Source: Actinomycetota bacterium (GTDB taxonomy: Bacteria > Actinomycetota > Actinomycetes > Nanopelagicales > Nanopelagicaceae). From it: a stretch of 8,638 nt of DNA. Position numbers and translations under genes: made by a program. Position 1 is the first letter of the stretch. Each line of letters begins with the position of its first letter. The notes below the pieces were generated by a model, which ran no database searches, was not told the DNA's origin, and was given only the letters and a program-made list of their open reading frames with translations. The DNA lies in contig WLME01000037.1 in NCBI GenBank assembly GCA_009700365.1, positions 1 to 8,638 of the forward strand, in the 5' to 3' direction. Positions 1 through 6,633 of this stretch are shown here, in pieces.

Positions 1-59
1 ATGCGGAAATAAGGTGTGCGAATTTTTCCCATGCGCATTAAACGAATTTTTGTAGACAA
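1..59 (-). CDS. rpsP: 30S ribosomal protein S16, N-terminal fragment (runs off the window)
   Basis: Only the first 19 codons are present; the gene continues past the left edge. Read from a TTG at 59-57, the peptide is MSTKIRLMRMGKIRTPYFR. This matches the start of S16, a small-subunit protein that binds 16S rRNA early in assembly; actinobacterial S16 typically starts MAVKIKL or MAVKIRL, followed by RxGKIRxPxYR. The TTG start is chosen because an AGGAG lies 10 bases upstream (74-70), because the family begins within a residue or two of this point, and because no ATG or GTG lies in frame between the AGGAG and the motif. rpsP directly downstream of ffh is the expected actinobacterial order, which supports the call despite the short fragment. 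Family identity is strong; the exact start is moderately sure. Confidence 0.88.
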   Translation of the reverse strand, partial: MSTKIRLMRMGKIRTPYFR

Positions 60-69
60 AGAAGTAGTG

Positions 70-74
70 CTCCT
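70..74 (-). promoter_or_regulatory. Shine-Dalgarno site of rpsP
   Basis: AGGAG on the minus strand, 10 bases before the TTG at 59-57. It is the only good ribosome binding sequence nearby and is the main reason for accepting a TTG start for rpsP. The spacing is slightly long. Confidence 0.6.
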
Positions 75-141
75 AAAAAGTGTGTCGTACCAATTTGCTA
101 CAGCGGGGTGCGTAGCCAAGAGGTCCAACTGTGGATTGGAT

Positions 142-169
142 TGTTACCGGGGTAGAGGGCCCTGTAACA
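142..169 (-). repeat. Inverted repeat, possible hairpin downstream of ffh
   Basis: The 6-base arms TGTTAC and GTAACA are perfect complements enclosing 16 bases, within which GGG (162-160) can pair with CCC (152-150). It starts 38 bases after the ffh stop codon, a suitable place for a 3'-end hairpin, but no U tract follows. It could act as an mRNA-stabilising stem or as part of an rpsP leader. Confidence 0.4.
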
Positions 170-207
170 GGTGGCTAATCTTGCCAGTTACGCTCACAAT
201 GTGGAAA

Positions 208-1638
208 TCAGCCGTTTTCCAACGCTCGCTTGGCTGGATTTCCAGACTTCGACTTCTTCTTCTGGGGCGGGGCGACCTTCTTGGGCGCTGGTGGTAAACC
301 GGGCATCCCAGGCGGCAGCGCCATTCCCCCTCCATTGCGCATCTGCTTCATCATCTTTTGAGCTGCTGAGAATTTATCCACGAGAGCATTCACATCAGAG
401 ACTTTGCGACCAGCACCGAGTGCGATTCGCGCACGCCTTGAACCGTTAAGTACTTTCAGATCACGACGCTCAAGTGGTGTCATAGATTGCACAATCGCCT
501 TAGTGCGCGTGATCTCTGATTCATCAAAGTTCTCAATCTGCTTCTTCATCTGGCCTGCACCGGGCAGCATCCCAAGTAATTTACCCATCGATCCCATTTT
601 CGACATCGCCTCAAGTTGTTCGAGGAAATCATCGAGGGTGAAATCTTCTCCAGCTATAAATTTCTCTTCAAGCTTCTTAGAAGATTCGCCATCAAAAGCT
701 TTCTTCGCTTGTTCGGCAAGAGTTGCAACGTCTCCCATACCAAGAATTCGGGAAGCCATGCGCTCGGGATAGAAAATATCGAAATCAACCAATTTTTCAC
801 CAGTTGATGCAAACATGATAGGTCGACCAGTAAGGGCTGCAATTGAAAGTGCCGCACCACCTCGCGCGTCGCCATCGAGTTTCGTGAGAACTACTCCATC
901 AAATCCCACACCATCTTGAAAAGACTTGGCTGTTCGCACCGCATCTTGACCAATCATGGAATCCACTACAAAGAGGATTTCATCAGGATTTACTGCATCC
1001 CGAATTGCAATCGCTTCCTTCATAAGTTCTTCATCAACACCGAGACGACCTGCAGTATCGACAATGACAATGTTATGAAGTTTAGACTTTGCAAAGGCGA
1101 TTCCATCTTGCGCAACTTTTACCGGATTGCCCACACCATTGCCTGGCTCTGGTGCAAAGACGGGAACGCCGGCTGCTTCACCAACAACTTGAAGCTGATT
1201 GACTGCATTTGGACGTTGAAGATCAGATGCAACCAAGATTGGGGTGTCGCCTTGATCCTTATAAAACTTAGCTAACTTTGCAGCAAGAGTTGTCTTACCT
1301 GCTCCTTGCAAACCTGCAAGCATGATGACAGTCGGTGGGTTCTTGGCAAAACGAACTCGACGAGCACCTCCACCGAGAATCTGGGTGAGTTCTTGGTTTA
1401 CAACATCGAAGATTGCTTGCGCTTGGTTGGTGCCTGATTGGAGTGTCGGAAGAACTTCCAAAGATTTTTGATGAATCCGAGCCGTAAAACTCTCGACAAC
1501 GTCAAGTGCAACATCTGCTTCAAGAAGTGCCAGTCGGATATCAGCTGTTGTCGCATCGATATCTTTCTCAGAAATCTTTCCCCGAGATCGAAGGGCGCTA
1601 AAAGCACCTGCAAATTTGCTGGAGAGCGTGTCAAACAT
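208..1638 (-). CDS. ffh: Signal recognition particle GTPase Ffh (SRP54)
   Basis: Protein subunit of SRP: it binds 4.5S RNA and nascent hydrophobic segments and, with FtsY, delivers ribosomes to the Sec translocon. Its 476 residues fit the family. The helical N domain covers about 1-95. The G domain follows, with G1 GLQGAGKTT (109-117), DLQRPNAV (139-146), DTAGR (194-198), TKLDG (252-256) and STGEK (278-282), where GTGEK is more common. The methionine-rich M domain (about 325-435) contains the finger loop GKLLGMLPG and the RNA-binding SRRARIALGAG (400-410), then KMMKQM. A Pro- and Lys-rich tail (about 440-470) ends the protein; such tails vary between species. The ATG lies 12 bases after the glnD stop with no clear Shine-Dalgarno, so translation may be coupled to glnD. 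The stop is TGA. Identification is secure. Confidence 0.98.
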   Translation of the reverse strand: MFDTLSSKFAGAFSALRSRGKISEKDIDATTADIRLALLEADVALDVVESFTARIHQKSLEVLPTLQSGTNQAQAIFDVVNQELTQILGGGARRVRFAKNPPTVIMLAGLQGAGKTTLAAKLAKFYKDQGDTPILVASDLQRPNAVNQLQVVGEAAGVPVFAPEPGNGVGNPVKVAQDGIAFAKSKLHNIVIVDTAGRLGVDEELMKEAIAIRDAVNPDEILFVVDSMIGQDAVRTAKSFQDGVGFDGVVLTKLDGDARGGAALSIAALTGRPIMFASTGEKLVDFDIFYPERMASRILGMGDVATLAEQAKKAFDGESSKKLEEKFIAGEDFTLDDFLEQLEAMSKMGSMGKLLGMLPGAGQMKKQIENFDESEITRTKAIVQSMTPLERRDLKVLNGSRRARIALGAGRKVSDVNALVDKFSAAQKMMKQMRNGGGMALPPGMPGLPPAPKKVAPPQKKKSKSGNPAKRALENG

Positions 1639-1650
1639 AGTGGTGGAACT

Positions 1651-3927
1651 CTACTTCAGGGCAGAGCGAAGTCGAGTTGCGACTTCTTGAGCGCGATCTG
1701 AAGTCAGTGGTCCCCCACCAATCTCTGTGACGTACAAGGTATCAATTGCCTCTGCACCAAGGGTTGTCACGATTGCAGAACGAATATCGATATTGCTCTT
1801 TGTGATTGAGTCACCAATGCCAAAGAGAAGCGCTGGACGGTCATGGCTGCGCACTTCGATGATTGTTGCATCTGTTGCAGCATCTGAAAAGATATCAACG
1901 ATTGGATCAGGTACAGGAATAGTTGGCAGTTGTGCATATGCTTCGATGCGCTCCTGTATTCGTCGGGCCAAGGAGCTCTTACTCTCAAGTGCCTGAAGTA
2001 TCTCGCGGTGTAGAACAGTTTCAGTGAGCACAGGTGCATGCGGATCTGGGATAACAATCCACTGCATCACAGCCGAATTTCCATATGACTTTGTTCGGGC
2101 AGAACGCACATCAAGACGTAGCACATTGAGTACTCCGGCAACGGTAGAAAGCAGCCCTGTCTTATCCGGAACAACAATTTCAATCGCATAGACGCTCTCG
2201 CGATCTTCAATAGAAACAGCCAAAACTCCGGAATCAGCTTTAGCTCGCTGTGAATCCGTAAGCTCTGGCTGAGGTGCAACGGTGTTATCCGTAATTGCGA
2301 GTTCGACCTTTGTCACCAATTCTGAGACAAGCGCTGCTTTCCATTCAGTCCATGCAGCTCGCCCTGTTGCCTCGCCATCGGCAATGCTCAGGGCATGCAG
2401 AAGCTCAAGAGTCTGCAAATCCGGAATAACTTCTGCGACCGAAGATATTGTCGCTGGATCGTCGAGATCACGTCGCGTGGCAGTTGCTGACAAGAGAAGA
2501 TGGTGTTTAACCAGCAACTTAATGGTCTCTACATCTTCATGTGAGAATCCGATTCGCTGGGCTAATGGTTCGATCAATCTGACCCCTCGTTCGGAGTGAT
2601 CTTCTTCAGTGCCTTTCCCGATGTCATGAAAGAGCGCGCTGAAAAGCAACAAATCTGGTCGGTGCACCTGTCGCGTTAGTGCTGCGGCTTGTACGGCAGT
2701 TTCGACCATATGACGATCAACTGTATGGCGGTGCAGCACATTGCGTTGCGGAAGGGATCGAACTTCCTTCCACTCTGGAATCCAATGAAAAATAATCTCT
2801 TCTTGATCCAGTGCTTCAAAGATTTGTACCATCGCAGAGCCCGCGCCTATGAGTGAGATCAGATTTTCGCGAGCATCACGCGGCCATGGTGTCGGAAGCA
2901 GCCCTACTCCATCACTTAAGCTCTTTGAAAGGAGTGCTAGAGAATCCATTGAAACCGGCAGACCTAACTGCGCTGCAGATGCAGAAGCGCGAAGTCCAAT
3001 CACAGGATCAAGTGAAAAGTCTGCATCAATACTTATTACAACCTCTTTATTCGAGACGCTTATATCTCGAGATAGAGAGGTGGACCGTACCTTTTTCAGT
3101 AATCTCCCAGATCCATCTCGACCTTTATGCGCCAATCGGTACCACGTTGAATCAAGTAAATAATCAACAGATCGCGCCGCTTTTGCTACTTCGCTCATGA
3201 GCGCATCAGCATCGGCATAACCGAGATATTCAGCGACTTTATCTTGCTCTTGAAAAAGCAAGCGATCTTTATCTCGACCACTTACCACATGAAGCGCTTC
3301 TCGAACATTTGCAAGCGTTGACTCTGCAACGCTGATTCGACCAATAGGCACAGAGATTGCGGAAGCTTTTTCAATTGCACGTAGGGCAGTTATGTCGCGC
3401 AATCCACCACGCGCCTCTTTCAGATCAGGCTCTAGAAGATAAGCAAGTTCACCGATTCGCTGGTGTCGCTCAGTAAGTGAATCTTCCAAAAGCAGAAGGT
3501 TCTTTTTGGAATTCTTTCGCCAAGATTCAAGTGCATCTACTTGTACCGCAGCCACTAAATCAGCACTTCCGCACACGAGACGAATATCAAGCAAACCCAT
3601 CGCAACTTTGAGATCATCTTCTGCAGCACTTCGCATCTCAGAACGAGTGCGAACAGAATGATCAATTTTTACATTCTTATCCCACAATGGGTACAAAATC
3701 CGATTAACGAAGGCAGATAACTCTTTATCTGGAAGAGAGCCGGTGTGAATAATGACAATATCTAAATCTGAACCTGGAGATAGTTCGCCGCGGCCGAAAC
3801 CTCCGACCGCGGCGATAGCTACTTCGTGCGGATTGGCTCCCCAAAGCTCAGAGACACTCTCTTTGAAGAGAGAAGAAAGAAGCAGATCACCCTCGTTAGA
3901 TCTATTACGTCTTTCCCTTGTCCCCAT
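1651..3927 (-). CDS. glnD: PII-modifying nucleotidyltransferase GlnD, probably PII adenylyltransferase
   Basis: Bifunctional nitrogen sensor that modifies and demodifies the PII protein GlnK according to glutamine level. In characterised actinobacteria GlnD adenylylates Tyr51 of GlnK, whereas enterobacterial GlnD uridylylates it. The 758 residues show the full domain order. The nucleotidyltransferase has GGFGRGELS then PGSDLD (42-56, metal-binding D54 and D56) with D89 in KIDHSVRT. The GlnD linker has EPDLKEARGGLRDI (166-179). The HD domain has HTVDRH (401-406), FHDIGKG (433-439), KHH (474-476) and ADGEATG (516-522). Two C-terminal ACT domains (about 579-640 and 687-756) sense glutamine. It is shorter than E. 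coli GlnD (about 890), mostly at the N-terminus. The ATG is the first start after an in-frame TAA and has no strong Shine-Dalgarno. It sits 52 bases after glnK, with no terminator between, so one operon is likely. Confidence 0.97.
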   Translation of the reverse strand: MGTRERRNRSNEGDLLLSSLFKESVSELWGANPHEVAIAAVGGFGRGELSPGSDLDIVIIHTGSLPDKELSAFVNRILYPLWDKNVKIDHSVRTRSEMRSAAEDDLKVAMGLLDIRLVCGSADLVAAVQVDALESWRKNSKKNLLLLEDSLTERHQRIGELAYLLEPDLKEARGGLRDITALRAIEKASAISVPIGRISVAESTLANVREALHVVSGRDKDRLLFQEQDKVAEYLGYADADALMSEVAKAARSVDYLLDSTWYRLAHKGRDGSGRLLKKVRSTSLSRDISVSNKEVVISIDADFSLDPVIGLRASASAAQLGLPVSMDSLALLSKSLSDGVGLLPTPWPRDARENLISLIGAGSAMVQIFEALDQEEIIFHWIPEWKEVRSLPQRNVLHRHTVDRHMVETAVQAAALTRQVHRPDLLLFSALFHDIGKGTEEDHSERGVRLIEPLAQRIGFSHEDVETIKLLVKHHLLLSATATRRDLDDPATISSVAEVIPDLQTLELLHALSIADGEATGRAAWTEWKAALVSELVTKVELAITDNTVAPQPELTDSQRAKADSGVLAVSIEDRESVYAIEIVVPDKTGLLSTVAGVLNVLRLDVRSARTKSYGNSAVMQWIVIPDPHAPVLTETVLHREILQALESKSSLARRIQERIEAYAQLPTIPVPDPIVDIFSDAATDATIIEVRSHDRPALLFGIGDSITKSNIDIRSAIVTTLGAEAIDTLYVTEIGGGPLTSDRAQEVATRLRSALK

Positions 3928-3979
3928 GTCGCCAATCTTAGTTCTGGTTAATTAAGTTTTAGACAAAAGGGTGAACTAC

Positions 3980-4318
3980 TTAGATAGCGTCAGGCCCTTT
4001 TTCCCCTGTACGTACACGTACTACCTGATCTACAGGAGTTGTCCAAACTTTGCCATCACCGATAGATCCAGTCGAAGCCGCTTTAACGATGACATCTACA
4101 ACAGATGCTGCATCATTATCGTCAACTAGAACTTCGAGGCGAACCTTAGGTACAAGATCCACTGTGTACTCAGCGCCACGGTAGACCTCTGTATGGCCAC
4201 GTTGACGACCAAAACCACTTGCCTCAGAGACTGTCATGCCTGTGATACCTGCGGCTTGTAGAGCATCTTTTACATCATCTAACTTAAATGGCTTAAGGAT
4301 TGCAGTAATCAACTTCAT
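3980..4318 (-). CDS. glnK: Nitrogen regulatory PII protein GlnK
   Basis: Trimeric PII signal protein of 112 residues, the standard length. It binds ATP/ADP and 2-oxoglutarate and, unmodified, plugs AmtB with its T-loop. Seen: the N-terminal strand MKLITAILKPFKLDDV; the T-loop GFGRQRGHTEVYRGAEY with Tyr46 and Tyr51, where Tyr51 is the modification site; and the C-terminal signature region around VKAASTGSIGDGKVW with the GDGK turn. The start is firm: the ATG overlaps the amtB stop as ATGA (4318-4315), and a GGAGGT lies 8 bases upstream inside the amtB 3' end. That overlap implies translational coupling, keeping channel and plug in step. Adjacency to amtB favours the name glnK over glnB, although sequence alone cannot separate the two. 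Confidence 0.97.
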   Translation of the reverse strand: MKLITAILKPFKLDDVKDALQAAGITGMTVSEASGFGRQRGHTEVYRGAEYTVDLVPKVRLEVLVDDNDAASVVDVIVKAASTGSIGDGKVWTTPVDQVVRVRTGEKGPDAI

Positions 4319-5619
4319 AGTGATGCACCTCCACGTGATGAGCTTGCTAATTCGTATGCGGATTCGGCATGTTCCTTAAGGTCGATGCCTTCAATTTCAA
4401 CTTCGCGTGAAACACGGAAGCCGATTGTCTTTTCAATTGCAAAACCGATGATGAGAGTTGCAATAAATGAATACCCAAGTACAAGACCAACGCCGAGAGC
4501 TTGCTTACCAAGGAGTGCTGCGCCACCACCATAGAAGATTCCGTCGAGGCCGATGCTGTTCACAACATGTGTACCGAAGAAACCGATTGATAGTGATCCC
4601 CAGATTCCACCCACGAGGTGCACTCCGACGACGTCAAGTGAGTCGTCAAAGCCAAGCTTGTACTTAATACCCACTGCAAGAGAGCAGAAAATTCCGGCAA
4701 GAATTCCAATAACTACTGCAGCCCATGGAGCAACGAATGCACAAGCCGGTGTGATTGCCACAAGACCAGCCACAGCACCAGATGCTGCGCCAAGAGAAGT
4801 TGCATGGCCATTTCTTACTTTTTCAACTAGCAACCAACCGAGAACTGCTCCAGCAGTCGCAACTTGAGTATTCATAAAGGCAAGTCCAGCGATTCCGTTT
4901 GCAGCAAGTGCGGAACCTGCATTAAAACCAAACCATCCGAACCACAAGAGGCCAGAACCAAGCATGACGAGTGGTAACGAATGCGGACGCATTGATTCTT
5001 TACGCCATCCAATTCGCTTTCCAAGAACAATTGCAAGAGCTAGACCTGCAGCACCCGCATTGATATGCACTGCAGTTCCGCCTGCAAAGTCTTCAAGACC
5101 CTTACCAGCCAAGTAACCAGTGCTCGTAACCTTGTCACCAATCTTGTTACCAAATGCAAATACCCAGTGAGCAACCGGGAAGTACACAACCGTTGACCAA
5201 ATTGCTACGAATATCGCCCACGAAGTGAACTTTGCACGATCTGCAATGGCACCTGAAATAAGTGCCGGTGTGATGATTGCGAACATCAACTGGAATGCTG
5301 CAAAGACAAGGACAGGAATTGGATAGATGCCGCCGTTATTGGTCAGCTCATTCACTGCGCCACCAAGGCCGCTGAATCCGATTCCGCCAAACCATGGTGA
5401 ATCTGATTTGTATCCAAACGCTAATTCAAATCCATAAATAACCCAGAGCACGCTAACAATTCCGATTGTCACCATAGACATCATCATCATGTTAAGAACA
5501 CTCTTTGTGCGAACCATTCCGCCGTAGAAGAATGCCAAGCCAGGAGTCATAAGTAGTACAAGTGCTGTACTAGCTAACATCCACGCGGTATCACCGCCAT
5601 TAAGAACTACTTGATCCAT
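4315..5619 (-). CDS. amtB: Ammonium transporter of the Amt/Rh family
   Basis: Inner-membrane ammonium channel of 434 residues, normally a homotrimer with 11 transmembrane helices per subunit; the sequence is hydrophobic throughout in that pattern. Diagnostic elements: the N-terminal DTAWMLASTALVLLMTPGLA with FFYGGMVR; the signature DFAGGTAVHINAGAAGLA (177-194) with pore histidine H185; and the second pore histidine H334 in VGVHLVGGIWG. The cytoplasmic tail from about 398 is the expected GlnK contact surface. No cleavable signal peptide is evident; the N-terminus begins just before helix 1. The ATG has no clear Shine-Dalgarno, and an 11-base direct repeat duplicates the sequence around it (5617-5643), so the start is likely but not certain. 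It overlaps glnK by ATGA. The upstream spacer probably carries the nitrogen-regulated promoter. Confidence 0.97.
   Translation of the reverse strand: MDQVVLNGGDTAWMLASTALVLLMTPGLAFFYGGMVRTKSVLNMMMMSMVTIGIVSVLWVIYGFELAFGYKSDSPWFGGIGFSGLGGAVNELTNNGGIYPIPVLVFAAFQLMFAIITPALISGAIADRAKFTSWAIFVAIWSTVVYFPVAHWVFAFGNKIGDKVTSTGYLAGKGLEDFAGGTAVHINAGAAGLALAIVLGKRIGWRKESMRPHSLPLVMLGSGLLWFGWFGFNAGSALAANGIAGLAFMNTQVATAGAVLGWLLVEKVRNGHATSLGAASGAVAGLVAITPACAFVAPWAAVVIGILAGIFCSLAVGIKYKLGFDDSLDVVGVHLVGGIWGSLSIGFFGTHVVNSIGLDGIFYGGGAALLGKQALGVGLVLGYSFIATLIIGFAIEKTIGFRVSREVEIEGIDLKEHAESAYELASSSRGGASL
4327..4332 (-). promoter_or_regulatory. Shine-Dalgarno site of glnK inside amtB
   Basis: GGAGGT on the minus strand, 8 bases before the glnK ATG and lying within the last codons of amtB. 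It fixes the glnK start and makes coupled translation across the ATGA overlap likely. Confidence 0.75.
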
Positions 5620-5643
5620 TTCGAGTCCATTTCATTTCGAGTC
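5617..5643 (-). repeat. Direct repeat spanning the amtB start codon
   Basis: CATTTCGAGTC (plus-strand reading) occurs at 5617-5627 and again at 5633-5643, a 16-base period. On the coding strand each copy reads GACTCGAAATG, and the downstream copy ends in the amtB ATG. The duplication creates two extra ATGs (5635 and 5630) out of frame with amtB, opening very short frames of 11 and 7 codons that end inside the amtB start region. Confidence 0.7.
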
Positions 5644-5777
5644 TGATTCAGTACAGACCTGAGATTGGGATAGGTTCTCGTCGTTGAGATGGCGTAAAGA
5701 TGTCGAATAAGCGTTACGGCAGATGGTGTCCGAGGTTAAGGGGGCGTCACAAAATGGCCCATTGTGTTACAGCGAGG
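5620..5777 (-). promoter_or_regulatory. ftsY-amtB spacer, probable amtB promoter and nitrogen-control region
   Basis: This 158-base stretch is the largest non-coding gap. It separates the smc-ftsY pair from the amtB-glnK-glnD genes and is the natural place for the amtB promoter. It holds a 25-base imperfect palindrome near the ftsY end (5746-5770), then half-sites GTGAC (5750-5746), TTAAC (5739-5735), GTAAC (5717-5713) and TCGAC (5706-5702), all on one 11-base register. GlnR, the nitrogen regulator of many actinobacteria, binds GTnAC-n6-GaAAC units upstream of amtB. The spacing here fits that pattern but the second half-site is poor, so GlnR control is only a possibility. No confident -35/-10 pair was found. 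Confidence 0.4.
5746..5770. repeat. 25-base imperfect palindrome after ftsY, candidate operator
   Basis: Around a single central base at 5758, 10 of 12 symmetric positions pair. The plus-strand arms are GTCACAAAATGG and CCATTGTGTTAC. Both ends carry GTnAC-type sequence. It starts 7 bases after the ftsY stop codon. It could be a dimeric-regulator operator for amtB or a hairpin at the ftsY mRNA end; no U tract follows, which argues against an intrinsic terminator. The symmetry is seen, the role is inferred. Confidence 0.5.
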
Positions 5778-6614
5778 TTACGCGAGCAGCCCATCGAGAT
5801 AAGAATCGGGGTCAAAGGGGGCAAAATCTCCAGCGCCTTCGCCTGTGCCGATAAATTTGATTGGGATATCTAGCGTGCGCTCGATTGCAAGGGCGACTCC
5901 CCCGCGGGCGCTTCCGTCGAGCTTTGTCAGTATCAGGCCTGTGACTTCAACTGCCTCACTAAAAATCTTGGCCTGAGCTAATCCATTCTGGCCAGTCGTT
6001 GCATCAATTACCAATAGAACTTCTGCAAGGGGGGCGCCTTTTTCAATTACACGCTTTACCTTTCCGAGTTCTGCCATTAAATCATTCTTATTATGCAATC
6101 GCCCTGCAGTATCAATAATTAAATACTTGCTCCTATTTTCCAATGCACGTTTTACGCTATCGAATGCAACTGATGCAGGCTCTGCACCCTCTTTCCCAGA
6201 GATAACCTCAACTCCAAGTCGATTTCCCCACGTTTGCAATTGATCGACAGCAGCTGCGCGAAAAGTATCTGCTGCAGCGAGCAGAACGCTATCTCCTTGT
6301 TTATGTAAATGTGCTGCCAATTTTGCGACTGATGTTGTCTTTCCAGTGCCGTTAACGCCGACAACCATCACAACATTCGTCGGATATGAGCCATGAATCA
6401 GGCGGGGTTTCTGTGAGAGCTTCGCCTTTAAAATATCTCTTATTGAGCTTTCGGCATCATCCCCGCGCATTTTCTTTGCTGAATCGAGTAATTCGGAGAC
6501 AAGGGTTGGGCCAAGATCAGATTCCAGGAGTTCGATTTCAATTTCAGACCAATCCTGAGATGAAGCAGTTGAAGTGCCGCGCACCTTTGCGAGAAGACGA
6601 TTAAAGAGACCCAT
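5778..6614 (-). CDS. ftsY: Signal recognition particle receptor FtsY
   Basis: SRP receptor GTPase that docks Ffh-ribosome complexes at the membrane. At 278 residues it is essentially only the NG core: E. coli FtsY (about 497) and many actinobacterial forms have a long acidic N-terminal A region that is missing here. MGLFNRLLAKVRG at the N-terminus looks like an amphipathic membrane-binding helix. The N domain runs to about 75. The G domain has G1 GVNGTGKTT (86-94), DTFRAAAVDQL (116-126), DTAGR (168-172), TKLDG (230-234) and GTGEG (256-260), with the FtsY-type ending DFAPFDPDSYLDGLL. DTFRAAA rather than the Ffh-type DLQRPNA, and the lack of an M domain, separate it from Ffh. The ATG has a perfect AGGAGGT site 6 bases upstream and starts 19 bases after smc, so cotranscription with smc is likely. 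Confidence 0.97.
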   Translation of the reverse strand: MGLFNRLLAKVRGTSTASSQDWSEIEIELLESDLGPTLVSELLDSAKKMRGDDAESSIRDILKAKLSQKPRLIHGSYPTNVVMVVGVNGTGKTTSVAKLAAHLHKQGDSVLLAAADTFRAAAVDQLQTWGNRLGVEVISGKEGAEPASVAFDSVKRALENRSKYLIIDTAGRLHNKNDLMAELGKVKRVIEKGAPLAEVLLVIDATTGQNGLAQAKIFSEAVEVTGLILTKLDGSARGGVALAIERTLDIPIKFIGTGEGAGDFAPFDPDSYLDGLLA

Positions 6615-6620
6615 CGCTTA

Positions 6621-6626
6621 CCTCCT
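6621..6626 (-). promoter_or_regulatory. Shine-Dalgarno site of ftsY
   Basis: AGGAGG on the minus strand, 6 bases before the ftsY ATG, in the 19-base gap after smc. It is the strongest ribosome binding site in the window and shows that the short FtsY start is real and not a truncated reading of a longer protein. Confidence 0.85.
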
Positions 6627-6633
6627 AATAAAT

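Larger units (their letters stand above)
60..207 (-). other. ffh-rpsP spacer with four short hairpins, possible rpsP leader
   Basis: This 148-base spacer is the second longest non-coding stretch of the window. On the minus strand it holds four successive inverted repeats: TGGC/GCCA (186-183 with 175-172), TGTTAC/GTAACA (169-164 with 147-142, with GGG/CCC inside), TCCAA/TTGGA (140-136 with 128-124) and GCTAC/GTAGC (116-112 with 101-97). None is followed directly by a U-rich tract, so none is a convincing intrinsic terminator. The only T run (79-75) lies 17 bases past the last stem, beside the rpsP Shine-Dalgarno. The stretch may be the structured 5' leader of a transcript that includes rpsP, or a Rho-type or weak termination region after ffh. 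No promoter boxes were convincing. The stems are seen; their function is inferred. Confidence 0.35.

Noticed and set aside
110..185. tRNA or other structured RNA on the plus strand (GTAGCCAAGAGGTCC resembles part of a tRNA)
   Set aside because: No acceptor stem, anticodon arm or T-arm consensus could be fitted, and the pairings seen are simple local hairpins.
16..449. Two overlapping plus-strand frames of about 93 codons across the ffh-rpsP spacer
   Set aside because: They run antisense over the start of rpsP and the end of ffh and show no recognisable motif.
404..772. 122-codon open frame on the plus strand inside ffh
   Set aside because: It lies wholly antisense to the well-conserved M and G domains of Ffh. 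Its translation shows no recognisable domain; it is a shadow of the coding frame.
1636..1653. glnD-ffh fusion by readthrough, since the glnD TAG and the ffh ATG are in the same frame 12 bases apart
   Set aside because: The ffh ATG gives the standard Ffh N-terminus and GlnD ends at its usual place. A one-in-three frame match is unremarkable.
2282..3200. Plus-strand open frames of about 104-115 codons opposite glnD
   Set aside because: They overlap one another in different frames and lie antisense to conserved GlnD sequence. No domain is recognisable and their composition is that of reverse-complement coding DNA.
5620..5777. AmtR-type operator upstream of amtB
   Set aside because: I found no CTAT-n6-ATAG type sequence as recognised by the corynebacterial AmtR.
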